Assembly: GCA_028571685.1 (NCBI GenBank)
Contig: CM053143.1
Coordinates: 4,579,501-4,643,500 of the forward strand
DNA: 64,000 nucleotides
DNA from: Heterohyrax brucei
Taxonomy: Eukaryota > Chordata > Mammalia > Hyracoidea > Procaviidae
Reading direction: 5' to 3'
The notes under the pieces are model-generated. The model worked only from the letters and a program-made list of their open reading frames with translations. It searched no databases and was not told the DNA's origin. A program made the position numbers and the translations under genes. Positions 33,000 through 45,154 of the stretch are shown here, in pieces; within the stretch, counting starts at the first letter, position 1, and every line of letters begins with the position of its first letter.

Positions 33000-35028
33000 A
33001 GCCAACTGTACTGGCCCCTTGAGCCGTCTGCCCTCCCCAGCTTGGTTGCATCTAGGCCTGGTTGGGACCAACAGGATGGTGCCACCCATTCCCTTTTGAC
33101 AGCATCCTTCTCCCTCTCCAACCCCGAGTGCTCTCAAGCATGGGAACAATGGAACCCAGCACAAGAAATGAACCAGACAGAAAAGCCGGTAAGAAAACAG
33201 TGTCAGGTAAGATCCCAGGACCCTGAACCCAGTCAGGCCTACCCTTATGAGTAGAAGAGAAAACTGATCACCTCCTAGGTCTAGTTGGATCTCAGAATAG
33301 GGATATCCCAGTCAGAAATAAATCTGTTGTGAGATCCTGTCTGCATGCAGAGAACTCAAGTTCTCACCAGGTTTGAGCTCTTGTCTGTCTGGTAAGAGGA
33401 ACGTCTGTCCCACTTGAGAAGAGAGCCCACTAGGCAAATTCTATCTGATTAATACTCTGTAATGTGGGAAATAAGGCCTCTGTTCCTTATGTCTGTGTAT
33501 GTCTCTGTGATACTCCAAGGCAATAGCCACAGTTTTTTTTTATAATAATATGGCCAGGCAAGATATTGGAACAATTAAATGGATCCACAGAGCTATCTTA
33601 AAGTGCTCATGAGCTCAGTTTTAGGTAAAGTGCTCATGAGCTCATTCTTTAATTAAACAGTCTGCATATGTACTGGTGAAGCTGGATATGTGTGTGTGGT
33701 AAAGTGTGAGGCCTTCTATCTGTGTGTTTGATAAAACATGTGTTTGTGGTGTGCTTTTGATTTGCCTTTGTGGCATTTTGAAAATATTTTTGTCATTGCA
33801 CAAGCTGTTTATCTTTTAGGTGAAAAGGTGTCTTTTGTCTTTGCCAATGTACCTGATTTTAAGAGTCTTATTGGAACTAAATTAAGGTTGATAAAGAGCC
33901 AAATTCCAAAGAAATCCAGGCATGCTGGCTTGGCTAGATGGCTTTGTCATAAAGAAACAGTAATGATTCCAAAAAAGTAAAAGGGAAGCTGACGATCTTT
34001 TGTCCATCAGAAAAAGCAGACAGCAGGGCAGAAATTGCCCTCAAGTCATAGCTTCAGGGAAATTTTTGAGAGTGAGAAAAAAAATAACAGGAAAAGATAA
34101 CTGCTCTACTTTGATAGTCATAAATTAGGACTTCTGAGGCTTATCTAGGAGGTGTAAAAAGAGATTTCCAAGCCAGTCAAACAATTATGTATAAAAGTCA
34201 GCTAATTAAACCTTAGGAGTTAGTTAGGGGCCTGAAATATTTAAATAAGCTTTATTTAATCCCTGGACTTTAAAAGTAATTGAACTAAACCAATATCTGA
34301 TATAATGTAAATTTACATACTGTTTACTTTTCAGGCAACAAACAACATAAGTCTTATTGAATTCTTTGCTGTTTAAGGAATTATAGAGGCTTGTTGATAA
34401 GAGACAGAACAATAAGGGTTTACTGATAAGGGATTTCTAGCCAGCCAAGTGCCGTCTAGAGGTCTATTAATAAATATTTAACATGGTTCAAGTTTTGTTT
34501 GTCTGACAAAAGTTTAATAATTTAACTTGTAAGTATCTTTGGGAAAATAATTCTTTTAGAGTGTTAATATTAGAAGAAATCAACTTGTTTACTGCGAAAT
34601 GCAATTTACTCTGATTCTGAATAAACAGTTAACTTGCTTCTTGTATAACCTCTCTTAAAGGCAAAGGTTTGATATCTTATTAAAATAAGATTCCCTGAGT
34701 CAGCAAATCATGCCACAAGACTTAATAGAAAGAAGCTCAAGTTTTCTTACTTTTAAATACTGAAAAAACTTTAATATTGTTTCTTGTTGACCTGTAACAA
34801 ACTCCTGATAGCTTTGAAACTTCATGAAAAACCGTGAGTGTCCTTTTCTGAGGAAAGAAGGTAAAAGGAGTCTTATTTTATGTATTATATGGTGTGGGTT
34901 AAAATTAGGTGCCCAATTATCACTGGATTAAAATTTATGTTGGTTATTTCCTCCTGTGCTTTTGCCTAATATTGTCTAACAAATACATAATATTACTTCA
35001 TAACTTTATTTATTTTTTAATTACTATC
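33000..35028 (+). mobile_element. ERV leader and decayed internal region
   Basis: A leader follows the primer-binding site, with a splice-donor-like CAGGTAAGAT at about 33,206-33,215. Beyond about 33,260 no gag, protease or pol motif is legible, and the distal limit is unknown. It includes a 27-bp tandem repeat unit, AAAGTGCTCATGAGCTCA, at 33,600 and 33,627. It may cover less than the stated interval. Confidence 0.4.
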
Positions 35029-35165
35029 TGGAAAAACCCTGGTTAAGTGCTGTGTCAGCTATCCAGAAGTCAACAGTTGAAACTCTGTAAAACAGTTCTG
35101 TTCTGCCTGATAGAGTTACTGTGATTCAAGATTAACTGCATAACACTTGGTTTTGTTTGGTTTTA
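35029..35165 (+). repeat. AfroSINE, internally deleted
   Basis: GGAAAAACCCTGGTTAAGTGC head, CAGCTATCCAGAAGTCAACAG core, then TAGAGTTACTGTGATTC tail and TTTGGTTTTAATT. Shorter than normal. Confidence 0.75.
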
Positions 35166-35594
35166 ATTGATAACTTGATTATAAATTTATCTAACATCAT
35201 CAAAGCCAATACTTTGACTGGGGAATTCAGGTTATTTACTTATAAAATCTATTTTGTATACTATATAAATGTTTAGAGAGTTAATCTCAGTACGTACTGA
35301 CTGTAGTATTATGCCTCGAGATTATATATATGGTATCTGACGTTCTTAAAGATATGAATAATAATTACATTTAAAATTATTATCTGAAGTTTTGTAACTG
35401 ATTAAATTTTATTGACCCTTATGTTTTACTTATTTTTATTAATCTAAATCTTAATAATTTCTTTCATCTACAGTTTTTGCTGATTTCTCTAAAAGCATTT
35501 GACCAAAATATTTCAGTAGAGTTTAGACTTATGAGAAGGACTATGACTTGAGATATCTAAGAGGAGGCCTGAAAGAGTTACATTAAGAAAGATA
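35166..35594. other. AT-rich stretch, no gene recognised
   Basis: Lies between the internally deleted SINE and L1 copy B. No repeat or coding motif recognised. Confidence 0.45.
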
Positions 35595-36607
35595 AAGGAG
35601 GGGACAGAATCAAGATGGTGTACTAGGCACACATCACCCTAAATCCATCTAGAAACCAAGACTTGAACTTATAATTATATGAAGCCTTCTGGTCACCTAA
35701 TGAGCCCTAGGGCACAGCATAGGGCTGTTAATTTGGACTTCACACCACTGAACGCAAAGCATCGTCTCTTTCGCTGACCCCACTCTGTGCAAGCATGGGC
35801 TTCCACGGGCCAAAGGTAACTTTCCATTTTGATTTTTTATTTCTGTCTTGCCTGGCCAGCAGAGCTGGGTCTTGACTAGCAGCTAGTCTCAGAGGCACTG
35901 CTGGTGGGATGGACAGTCAAAATTGCCATATTTTGAGAGCCCAGCTTAGGACTCTGTGCATCTTGCCACCTTTGACTTCTCTTTCTCCCTCTGCCACACT
36001 GTAGTCCATATGGAAGTGTCAACAAGCTTCTGTGGGACTCCATCTTGGATTCAGAAGCCTCAGCTGGAACTAATTCTTAGCTGGGTAGGCAATGCCTGCC
36101 CGCAGAAGAGTGCTTCTGCAGCATAAAAGCAGTAGCTTACACAGTGTTGCCTGTGGCTGGAGCCCAGCAACTGAGGTTGTGGACTCTGTGCATCACAGCA
36201 CGTTTGGCCTCTCTCTCCACCTCAGCTATAGTGCAGTTTGTACAGAAGATGTGGCAGGCTTGTGCAGAGTCCTCAGTGAGGCCTAATTTCTAGGCTGGGA
36301 GACAGTGCCTGCCCACAGGACAACACTTGGCTGGCAGAAAAGCAGTATTTTGCAGAGTAGACTACAGCTGGGGCCTGTCAGTGGAGGCCAACAGGGCTGC
36401 AGCCTTGCTGTATACTGAACTAGTTCATAACACTTGGGGTTTGATATAAAAGTGCTTACTTTGCCAGTTGGGAAGAGGGACCTCTACACCTGAAGGCCTG
36501 TCTGACTTGGGAAGTGGTCAGATACATTTATTTTTCATTTTAAGATGGCCTAGAGAAACATCTGCAGTCCATCCTCACAGTATCTCTCCCAGCCTCTACT
36601 TATTCAC

Positions 36608-37565
36608 ATGAAACCCAAAAAGCAACAGACACTTATGGCAAACAAGAATCACCCATGACTTCAGAAGGTTCCAAAACAAAACAGCCAAGGAGTTTTCCAG
36701 ATGAAGAAACTTTTCTGAAATCATCAGAAGGTGAATACAAAAGAATTATCTAAAGAGCCCTTCTAGATCTTATGCAAAATACAACACAACAAAACAAAAA
36801 ATTAAGCAAGCTATTGGATCTGATGGAACACCAGTGCTCTGAAGTCCAACAGATCAAGAACAAAATCAAAGACATAGAAACTTCCATGCAAAGCCAAGAA
36901 AACAGAATGGAACAAATGGAAAAAGAATTTCTGACTTGGAAGACAGAGCTACTGACGTCAGCTTCTATGAGCAGAAATCAGAAAAAAAGGAACAAGAAAA
37001 ATGAAGAAGCATTAAGAAGCATGTGGGACTCTATTAAGAGGAACAATCCTTGATTAACTGGAGTTCCTGAACAGATTGAGATACCTGAGAACACAGAGAG
37101 TATCGTTGCTGAGTTGCTGACAGAAAACTTATATGAAATCATGAAGGAAAAGAATATAGATATCCCAGATGTATATCATACGCCACCCAATATAGATCTC
37201 AAAAGAAACACTCCAAGATATATTATAATCAAGGTTAACAAAATGAAACAGAAACAGCTACTCCTAAAGGCAGCAAGACTAAAAGCAAAGCTGACATTCA
37301 GAGGGAAACCCTGTAGGCTTTCATTGGATTTCTCAGTAGAAATAATGTTGGCAAGGAGACAGTGGCATGACATATTCAAAGCCTAGAATGAGAAGAACTT
37401 CCAAACAAGAATTATGTATCCTGTGAAACTATCTTCCAAATATGAAAATGAAATTAAGACATTTGCAGATAAAGAGAAACAGAGGATTTGTAAAAAACCA
37501 AACCAAAGCTACGAGAAATAATGAAAGAACCTATTGATTTTGGCTTAGAAGAACAAAATCACTAA
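36608..37565 (+). pseudogene. L1 ORF1, copy B
   Basis: The start ATG at 36,608 is supported by alignment to copy C (Lys-Pro-Lys-Lys). A frameshift lies near 36,650 and a stop near 36,750. The frame 36,772-37,053 gives the coiled coil (LSKLLDLMEHQCSEVQ, MQSQENRMEQM) with heptad character. 37,114-37,386 gives the C-terminal domain (MLTENLYEIMKE, RYIIIKVNK, RLKAKLTFRGKPCRLS). A stop follows AGCC TAG at 37,384. Trimeric RNA-binding protein of the L1 particle; here dead. Confidence 0.85.
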
Positions 37566-37980
37566 CTTTGTACTTTAGGAGGGCACATCATCCAGAATCC
37601 TACTCAGTTAGGGAAGACTCCAAACTCAATCAAAGGTATAATAGTGAAAGAAATGATCCAGTGATCATACCATGAAAACTATGATGTCATCATGTTAAAA
37701 AGAGGGATGTACTACAGTCATTATAGTACTTCCAGATGGACATAAAGTTGACAAGATGGGTAGAAATTAAAATTGAGTTTACACAGAGTTTATTAAGGGG
37801 GATCATAGGGGCAACCATAAAGCACAAAAAGATGCAACATACTATATCAAGAAATGTAATACAGGAGTCTCAACAACCACAAAACCAACCTTGAAAAAGT
37901 TGAAAAATCAACCCACAAAGAAGAATGTCCCAGAACAGATTAATAAGTGAAAACATCAATGCAAAAATAAGCAAATCACA

Positions 37981-40900
37981 GTGGCAGCACTGCGTACATA
38001 CCTATCAATAATTACATTGAATGTGAATGGACTGAATGCTCCAGTAAAGAATCATCGAGTGACGTCTTGGATCAAAAGACTTGAGCCTGCCATACGTTGC
38101 CAACAAGAAACTCACATTAGGTATAAAGACATGAACAAACTGCAAATTAAGGGAGGGAAAAATATATACCAAGCTAACAATGAACAAAGAAGAGCAGGTG
38201 TGGCAATTCTAATCTCAGATAAAATCGATTTTAATGTCAAATTCACCATCTGGACAAGGATGTACATTATTTAATGCTGAAAGGTTCAGTACACAAGCAG
38301 GACTTAACAATATTAAATACTTATTTAGCTAATATTCGAACACTTAAATACATCAAAGAAACACTGACAACTCTCAAAAATGAGATAGATCACTCCTCAA
38401 TAACAGTGGGAGACTTCAACACTCCACTCTCAATATTGGACAGATTGTCTAGAAAAAAGCTCAATAAAGACACAGAAGAACTTATTGCCACAATTAACCA
38501 ACTAGAACTCATCGACACATACAGAACTTTCTATCCATCAGTGGACAACTACGCCTTCTTCTCCAGTGCACATGGAACATTTGCCAGAAGACCATGCGTT
38601 AGGACATAAAGCAATTCTCAATAAAACTCAGACCATTGAATTAACGGAAAGCATTTTCTCAGATCAGAAAGCCATAAAAGTTGAAATCAACAGCACAAAA
38701 AACATAGACAGAAAGTGGAAATGATGGAAACTGAACAAAATCTTTCTCAAAAACCCATGAGTTATAGAAGAAATCAAGCATGAAATGAAGAAATTTATGG
38801 ATTCCAAAGAGAACGAAAATATCTCCTACCAGAACCTACGGGATGCAGCCAAAGCAGTGCACAGAGGGCAGTTTATCTCCATAAATGCACACATCTGGAA
38901 GCAAGAAAGTAACCAAATCAAAGAACAAAATCTATAGCTTGAACAAGTAGAGAGATGACAACAGAGGGACCCCTCAGGCACCAGAAGAAAACAGATCATA
39001 AAAACTAGAGCAGAATTAAATTAGTCAGGGAATAGAAGAACAATTGAAAAAATTGAAAAGACCAAAAGCCGACTTTTGGAAAAGATCAGCCAAATGGACA
39101 AACCACTGACTAAAATTACTAAAGAAAAACAGGAAAGGAAACAAATAACTCAAATAAGAAGTGAGAGGGGAGATGTCACAACAGATCCAACAGAAATCAA
39201 AAATATCATAGCTGAATACTATGAAAGACTGTACCCTAACAAATTTGAAAAGCTACAGGAAATGGAGAAATTCCTTGATTCATATCACCTACCAAAATTA
39301 TCTCAAGGTGAAGCAGAACAACTTAATAAACACTTCACAAAGGAAAAGATTGAAAAAGTCATCCAAAAACTGCCAACCAAAAAAACCCTGGGCACGGATG
39401 GCTTCACTGCAGAATTCTACCAAGCTTTTAGAGAAGAGTTGTCTCCAATACTACTGAGACTATTTCACAGTATTGAAAGGGATGGAGTACTCCCAAATTC
39501 ATTCTATGAAGCCAGCATAATCCTGATACCAAAGCCAGGGAAAGATCCAACCAAAAAGGAGAACTACAGATTGATATCACTCATGAATCGAGATGCAAAA
39601 ATCTTCAACAAAATTCTTGCCAAGAGATACAACAAAATATCCAAAAAATAACCCATCCCAACCAAGTTGGATTCATACCAGGGATGCAAGGCTGGTTCAG
39701 CATTAGAAAAACAATTAATATCATCAACCACATGAATACCACAAAAGTCAAGAATCACCTGATATTGTCTATTGATGCAGAAAAGACATTTGATAAAGTC
39801 CAACACACATTGATGCTAAAAACTCTCAGCAAAATACGAATAGACAGCCAATTCCTCAATTCAATAAAGGCCATTTATTCCAAGCCAACAGCCCATGTCA
39901 TCCTGAATGCAGAGAGACTGAAACAGCTTCCCTTGAGAACAGGAACTAGAAAAGATACCCACTCTCACCTGTCCTATTCAACATTGTACTAGAAGTTCTA
40001 GCCAGAGCAATTAGACAAGAGCAAGAAATAAAGGGTATCTGCATCAGCAAAGAAGAGCTAAACATCTTGCTATTTGCAGATGATACGATTGTATTTTCAG
40101 AGAATCCCAAAGAATCCATGAGGAAACTACTCAGACTGATAGAAGAGTTCAGCTAAGTCTCAGGATAAAAGTTAAACATAAGTAAATCAGTAGGATTCCT
40201 TTATACCAACAATGAGATTGTTAAGAAAGAAATCTCCAAGTCAATACCATTTACTATAGCCCCTAAGAAGATAAAGTTCCAGAAATAAATTGATTCAGAG
40301 AAATAACAGACCTTTACAAAGAGAACTACAAACTCTTACTACAAGCAACTAAGAGAGACTTTCATAAGTGGAGAAACCTACTCTGCTCATGGATAGGAAG
40401 ACTTACATTGTGAAAATGTCTATTTTGCCCAAAGCAATCTACTTATATAATGCAATGCCAATACAAGTTCCAGTGACTTTTTTTTACAGAGATGGAGAAA
40501 CAAATCATCAGCTTTGTTTGGAAGGGAAGAAGCCCTGGATAAGTAAAGCATTAGTAAAGAAGAAAACACTGGGAGGCCTCTCATTATCCAGCTTTAGAAC
40601 CTGTTACACTGCCACAGCAGTCAAAACAGCCCAGTACTGTTAAAGAAAAAAAAAAAAAAAGATAAGCTAGATCAATGGAACAGAATCAAGACACTATCTG
40701 CCCATGAACAGTTGATATTCAACAAAGGCCCTAAGACACTAAACTGGGGTAAAAACAATCTCTTCAACAAATGGTGCTGGCAAAATTCGATATCCATCTG
40801 CTATAAATTGAAACAAGACTCACATGTTACACCTTATACAAAAACCAACTCAAACTGGATTAAAGACCTAAATATCGAATCTAAAACGATAAAGCTCATC

Positions 40901-41350
40901 CAAGAAAAAGTAAGAAAATCCATGCAAGTTTTAATACACAATGTAGGCAGACTTCAAAATCTGTCAAACAAACCACAATCATCAGAAGAGAAAATAGATA
41001 AATGGGAACTATTAAGAATCAAACACTTTTGTTCATCTGAAGATTTTATTAATAGAATTAAAAAGCCACCTACAGAATGGGAAAAAGTATTTGACAACTA
41101 TATGTCTGACTGATGCCTGATTTCCATAATCTATAAGGTACTACAAAATATCAATAAGAAAAAGATAAATCATCCCGTAGTGATGGGCAAAGGAGTTGTA
41201 CAGACACTTCTCTAAACAGGAGATCCAAGCAGCCAAAAAACACATGCAGACATGCTCAAAATCATTAGCTATTAAAGAAATTCAAATTGAAACTACAATG
41301 AGATACCATCTTTCCCCAACAAGGTTGGCCATGATCCAAAAAAAAAAAAA
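37981..41350 (+). pseudogene. L1 ORF2 (endonuclease and reverse transcriptase), copy B
   Basis: The start codon is GTG in place of the ATG found in copy C, at the same position (MAA in copy C). Endonuclease: 37,981-38,274 (IITLNVNGLNAP, CQQETHI), then frameshift, 38,274-38,609 (GDFNTPLSILDR). RT: 39,076-39,651 ([39 protein letters not shown]) then a further frame 39,684-39,992 and a short stretch with the [13 protein letters not shown] polymerase motif near 40,070-40,105. Thumb and C-terminal part: 40,368-40,643 and 40,712-41,113. Stops and indels separate them, including an A-run at 40,644-40,662. The endonuclease, RT and part of the C-terminal domain can be identified. Confidence 0.88.
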
Positions 41351-41390
41351 CCAGAACAACAAAAAATAAAAATAAAAAAACAAAAAAAAA

Positions 41391-41536
41391 ATTGTTTTGA
41401 AGAGTGGACTAGGCTCTGGCATCGGTGCATAGCTTCCTAAGAGGAGTACTTTAAAGGTGACAGTAGTAATACTCAGCAATGAGGAATATAGTACTTAGAC
41501 CAATTAAGTTTGTGGACTTAATGGGTGGACTTCGTA
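41391..41536 (-). mobile_element. mariner-derived arm (fragment)
   Basis: Matches the short right arm of the foldback elements at 4,300 and 43,145: GGACTAGGCTCTGGCATCGG, GGAGTACTTTAAAGGTGAC, CAATTAAGTTTGTGGACTTAA. Only one arm is present, directly after the A-rich end of L1 copy B. Confidence 0.75.
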
Positions 41537-41564
41537 TGAGTTGCTCACAGGTGAACGATTTTCT

Positions 41565-42225
41565 GTCTGGACTCTCAGTTGCGTTCCATCAACCTATGAA
41601 TATGTTTTGACTACTGTGGCAGCATAGGGTTCATTTGTTTATTTTATTTTTATTATGACTGAGTGAAAACGTACATTCCTGTGTAAATTTACATGCCCAC
41701 CTATATGCAACATCCACTGCTCTCCCTGCCTGGTGACAGCACATATTCCTCTCTGCTTCATACGTGTCTCATCCTTCCAACAGTCTCCTTTCCCCTCCTC
41801 TCCACCCACTCTCCTTCCTCCAGCCAGAGGTCAGCAGGATGATATCCTATAGATGCGTAGAATCATAAAGTACATCCAATATACGGTCTCTCTGTGTCAC
41901 TAAGTCCAATCCATTCATGTCCAAAGAGTGGACCTTCATTATGATTTATGGGAAAGGGCATCAGGTATTCTGAGGCAATCTACTTCTTCTTCTTCAGCAA
42001 TGCTTTACTTATCCAAGGCTTCTTCTCTTCCCAGATGAAGTTAATGACTTGTCCTCCATCTCATTAAAAATGTTACTGGAATTTGGATTGGGATTGCATT
42101 GCAGTCATAAATCACTTTGAGTAGAACAGACATTAGCATGATGTTGAGTCTTCCTATACATGAGCAACGAATGTTTCTCCACTTACGTAGGTCTCTTTTA
42201 TTTTTTGGCAGTAATGTCTTCAATT
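41565..42225 (-). mobile_element. L1 fragments, antisense, with internal 3'UTR-like block
   Basis: 41,565-41,628 and about 41,975-42,225 match antisense ORF2 (TTTTGACTACTGTGGCAGCA; CATCTCATTAAAAATGTTACTGG; TTCCTATACATGAGC). Between them, 41,640-41,970 looks like antisense L1 3'UTR (CCTCCAGCCAGAGG; AAGTCCAATCCATTCATGTCC), so pieces of at least two L1s may be mixed here. Confidence 0.6.
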
Positions 42226-42235
42226 TTGAAAGTAA

Positions 42236-42960
42236 GGGGGACTTGAAGCACTTACTCATGAAGATCAAAGACCACAGAATTCAGTTTGGATTATACTGCA
42301 ACCTAAAGAAACAAAAATCCTCACAAGTGGACAAATATACAACATCAGGATAAAGGCAAAAGACTGAATCTGTCAAGGATTTAAATTTATTTGTATCCAC
42401 AATCAACATCCATGGAAGCAGCCGTCAGGAAACCAAATGAATTATTTCACCGGGCAAATCTGCTGCTAAAGACCTTTTTAAAGTGTTAAAAAGCAAAGAC
42501 ATCACTTTGAAGACTAAGATGTGCCTGACACAAGCCATAATGTTTTTATCTCCTCATAGGCATGTGAAAGCTGGACAGGGTATAAATATTTAGGAAGAAT
42601 TGATGTTTTAAATCACGGTTTGGGAAAAGAAAATTGATTATATCATGGACTGTCAAAAGAACAGACAACTCTGTCTTGGAAGAAGTACAACCATAATGAT
42701 CCTTTGAACCAGGATGGTAAGACTATGTCTTATATACTTTGGACAGATTGTCAGGAGGGACCACTTCCTGGAGAAGGACATCATGCTGAGTAGAATTCAG
42801 GGTCAGTGAAAAAGAAGACCCTATGCAAGATGACTTGACAGAGTGTATACAACAATGAACTCAAGCATAGCAATGGTTGTGGGCATGATGAAAGACCAGC
42901 GGATGTTTTGTTGTATATATGTTTGTTTTGAGCCAGAAGTGACCTAATAACATTTAACAA
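42236..42960 (+). mobile_element. RTE LINE 3' portion (sense)
   Basis: Sense RTE from the end of the RT domain to near the 3' end: GAAGCACTTACTCATGAAGATCAAAGACC, GCAAAGACATCACTTTGAAGACTAAGATG, TATATCATGGACTGTCAAAAGAACAG, GGAGAAGGACATCATGCTGAG. Heavily indelled; no ORF survives. Confidence 0.82.
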
Positions 42961-43144
42961 TAGCAGCAAACCAGTCTAAGACAACTTACATCTCTGTCAT
43001 TCTCTATGTAAAAAAAAAAACACTACTCTTAATGGAGCAGTGAATAAACAGTTGGGTCAGTCCACACTTGTTCCCTTAGAGCAGTGTGAGTTTGGCTTTC
43101 TCTGAACTTTAGAGTTCTCATTTTAAAGTTCCATTGTATGTATA

Positions 43145-43690
43145 TGAGGTCCAACAGTTAAGCCCAAGAACTTAATTGTTTTAAGTGCTACATACCTCAT
43201 TGCTAAATATCAGTACAATTACCTTCAAAGTACTCCCTTTGAGGAGCTATGCACTGATGACAAAGCTTAGTCCCTCCTTCAAAGCAATTTTGGAACTGTT
43301 TTTAGAATGACCATTGCATATGGTGGCATAGAGGCAAGTTTGCAAACTTGATTGTGTAGTTTTCTGTGAGGGAATTTGTAGTCAACAAATAAATAACTGT
43401 ACTGGAACACCTTCCCTGCTCACCCAATCTGGCCCCACAATGACTTTTTTCTTTACCCAAAGATAAAGAAAATATTGAAAGGAAGATATTTTGATGACAC
43501 TCAGGACATCAAGGGTAATATGATGACAGCTCTGATGGCCATTCCAGAAAGAATTCCAAAATTGCTTTGGAGGGTGGACTAGGCACCAGCATCAGGGCAC
43601 AGATTCCCAAAGGGAGAACTTTAAAGGTGACTGCAGCGATACTCAGCAGTGAGGTATCATAGAATGAGTTCATGAACTTGTCAGACCTCA
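43145..43690 (+). mobile_element. palindromic (foldback) mariner derivative, copy 2
   Basis: 546 bp, flanked by TA on both sides (43,143-43,144 and 43,691-43,692). It starts TGAGGTCCAACAG and its end reads in reverse as TGAGGTCTGACAAG. The short arm (about 43,145-43,310) is mirrored by the distal part of the long arm (about 43,370-43,690). The loop (about 43,311-43,370) holds GGTGGCATAGAGGCAAG, matching the loop of copy 1 on the other strand. Confidence 0.85.
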
Positions 43691-43703
43691 TATGTATGTG
43701 TGT

Positions 43704-43758
43704 GTATTAAAAAGAAATCTAACCCATTGATATTGAGTAGATTCCAACTCATAGAAAT
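43704..43758 (-). repeat. AfroSINE (antisense) 3' segment, split by an LTR element
   Basis: Reverse of the SINE tail: CCATTGATATTGAGTAGATTCC then AACTCATAG. Its missing part continues at 45,626. Confidence 0.8.
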
Positions 43759-44241
43759 TATCATAGATTGAATTGTGTCTCCCCCCCACAAAAAAAAATC
43801 AGTTTGGCTAGTCTATGATTGCCACCATTGTGTGATTTGTCCCATGTACTGTAAATCCTACCTCTATTATGTTCATGAGGGAAAATGAGTGGCAATTTTG
43901 TTAGTGATATGGGACTCAGTATACTGTATTCAGGCAATTTCTTGGAATACAAAAGAGAGAAGTGAGCAGAGAGACAGGGAGATCTCATACCACCAAGAAA
44001 TCAATGCTGGGAATACAGTGCATCCTTTGGACTTGGGATCCATCTTTCTGAGGAGCTCCTAGTCCAAGGAAAGAATGATGGCAAACACCTTCCTCCAGGG
44101 CTGACTGACAAAGAGTCAACCTTGAGCTAATGCTTTGAATGTGGACTTTAAGCCTACTTTGCTATGAGAAAACTAATTTCTCTTTGTTAAAACCATCTAC
44201 TTGTGTTTTTTCTATTATAGCAGCACTAGGTGACTAATACA
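43759..44241 (+). repeat. 5' LTR of the MaLR/ERVL-like provirus
   Basis: 483 bp. It starts at TATCATAGATTG (the TG end decayed) and ends at ACTAATACA, with conserved ATTTCTCTTTGTTAAAACCATC and TATTATAGCAGCACTAGG near the end. Confidence 0.8.
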
Positions 44242-45154
44242 AATTTCATACCAGCGGTAGGGTGCTGCCCTAACAGGTAAGTAAAATTTGGAGGCAATTT
44301 CGAAGCTGTGAATAGATGAAAAAGCAGCAGTAGCAGAGAATTTGCTCTGAGAGAGAAGTGGTAGCAACAGAGAAGTTGTGATGGAAGAGAAGCAGCAGTG
44401 TGGAACCAGCAACAACAGAATCAGGAAACATACATAAGATGGAGCTGAAGCCAACCCAGTTAGTGAGGGAGCTGAGTGCTTGTGTACAGGTGGATTCCTG
44501 GGGTGCCTCTAGGCACTTATCAGTGTAACTACTGAGCTTTGGAACACTTGCCCCAGCAGGGCAAATGTAGACGTGAGACCTAGGCCAAGAGGCTGCAGGA
44601 AGCAGAAGCTGAAGTGACAAGGAGAACAACAAGTTGAGCTGTCTCTGTCTCAGAGTTATGGCCATGACCTCAGCAGTTTCAAAAGATGGAATCATGGCCT
44701 CTGTGACTTCAAAGAACAAGTGTGTGCCTAAAGCCAAGGGTGCAGAGTTGCTGTCCCTGTAGGCCTAGAAAGTATAACTAAAGCCCAGGGCCCAGAGTCC
44801 ACTCAGAATCTGGACTATACAACAGTATCTAGTCCTGGAGGGCAGGGCCACTGTATAAAATTTCTTATTATTTTGATTATTTTCAAAATCTTGATAGCTA
44901 ATGTAGCATGTTCTGCTAACTTGCTTGGTGCCTGTTATCTCTTCTGTCCTTGCATTTTCCACTACTTGTAACAGAAATGTCTATCTAATGTGCCTTTTCT
45001 GCCATTGTATCTTTGAAAGCAGATAATTTGTATTCTAGGCTTCACAGATGAAGAGGAATTTTTAGATTGTGGATTTGGAGTTAAGACTTTCCCTGTGAGA
45101 TGAATTTGTTTTGCGTGATGCCAGAATGTGATTGGGGGGTGCCAAAGGGTAGAA

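Larger units (their letters stand above)
35595..41390 (+). mobile_element. nearly full-length L1 LINE (copy B), ending at an A-rich tract
   Basis: Sense L1 of about 5.8 kb: 5'UTR with two tandem, about 220-bp modules (35,595-36,600), ORF1 (36,608-37,565), inter-ORF spacer, ORF2 (37,981-41,350). The L1 sequence ends at CATGATCC followed by an A-rich tract (41,338-41,390), inside ORF2. The normal C-terminus and 3'UTR are missing. The site equals the 5' start of the L1 fragments at 271 and 12,391. Confidence 0.9.

Noticed and set aside
44270-44737. Minus-strand frame of 155 codons in the MaLR interior
   Set aside because: It runs against the LTR transcription direction, has no recognised domain, and lies in a non-autonomous element interior with no legible gene.
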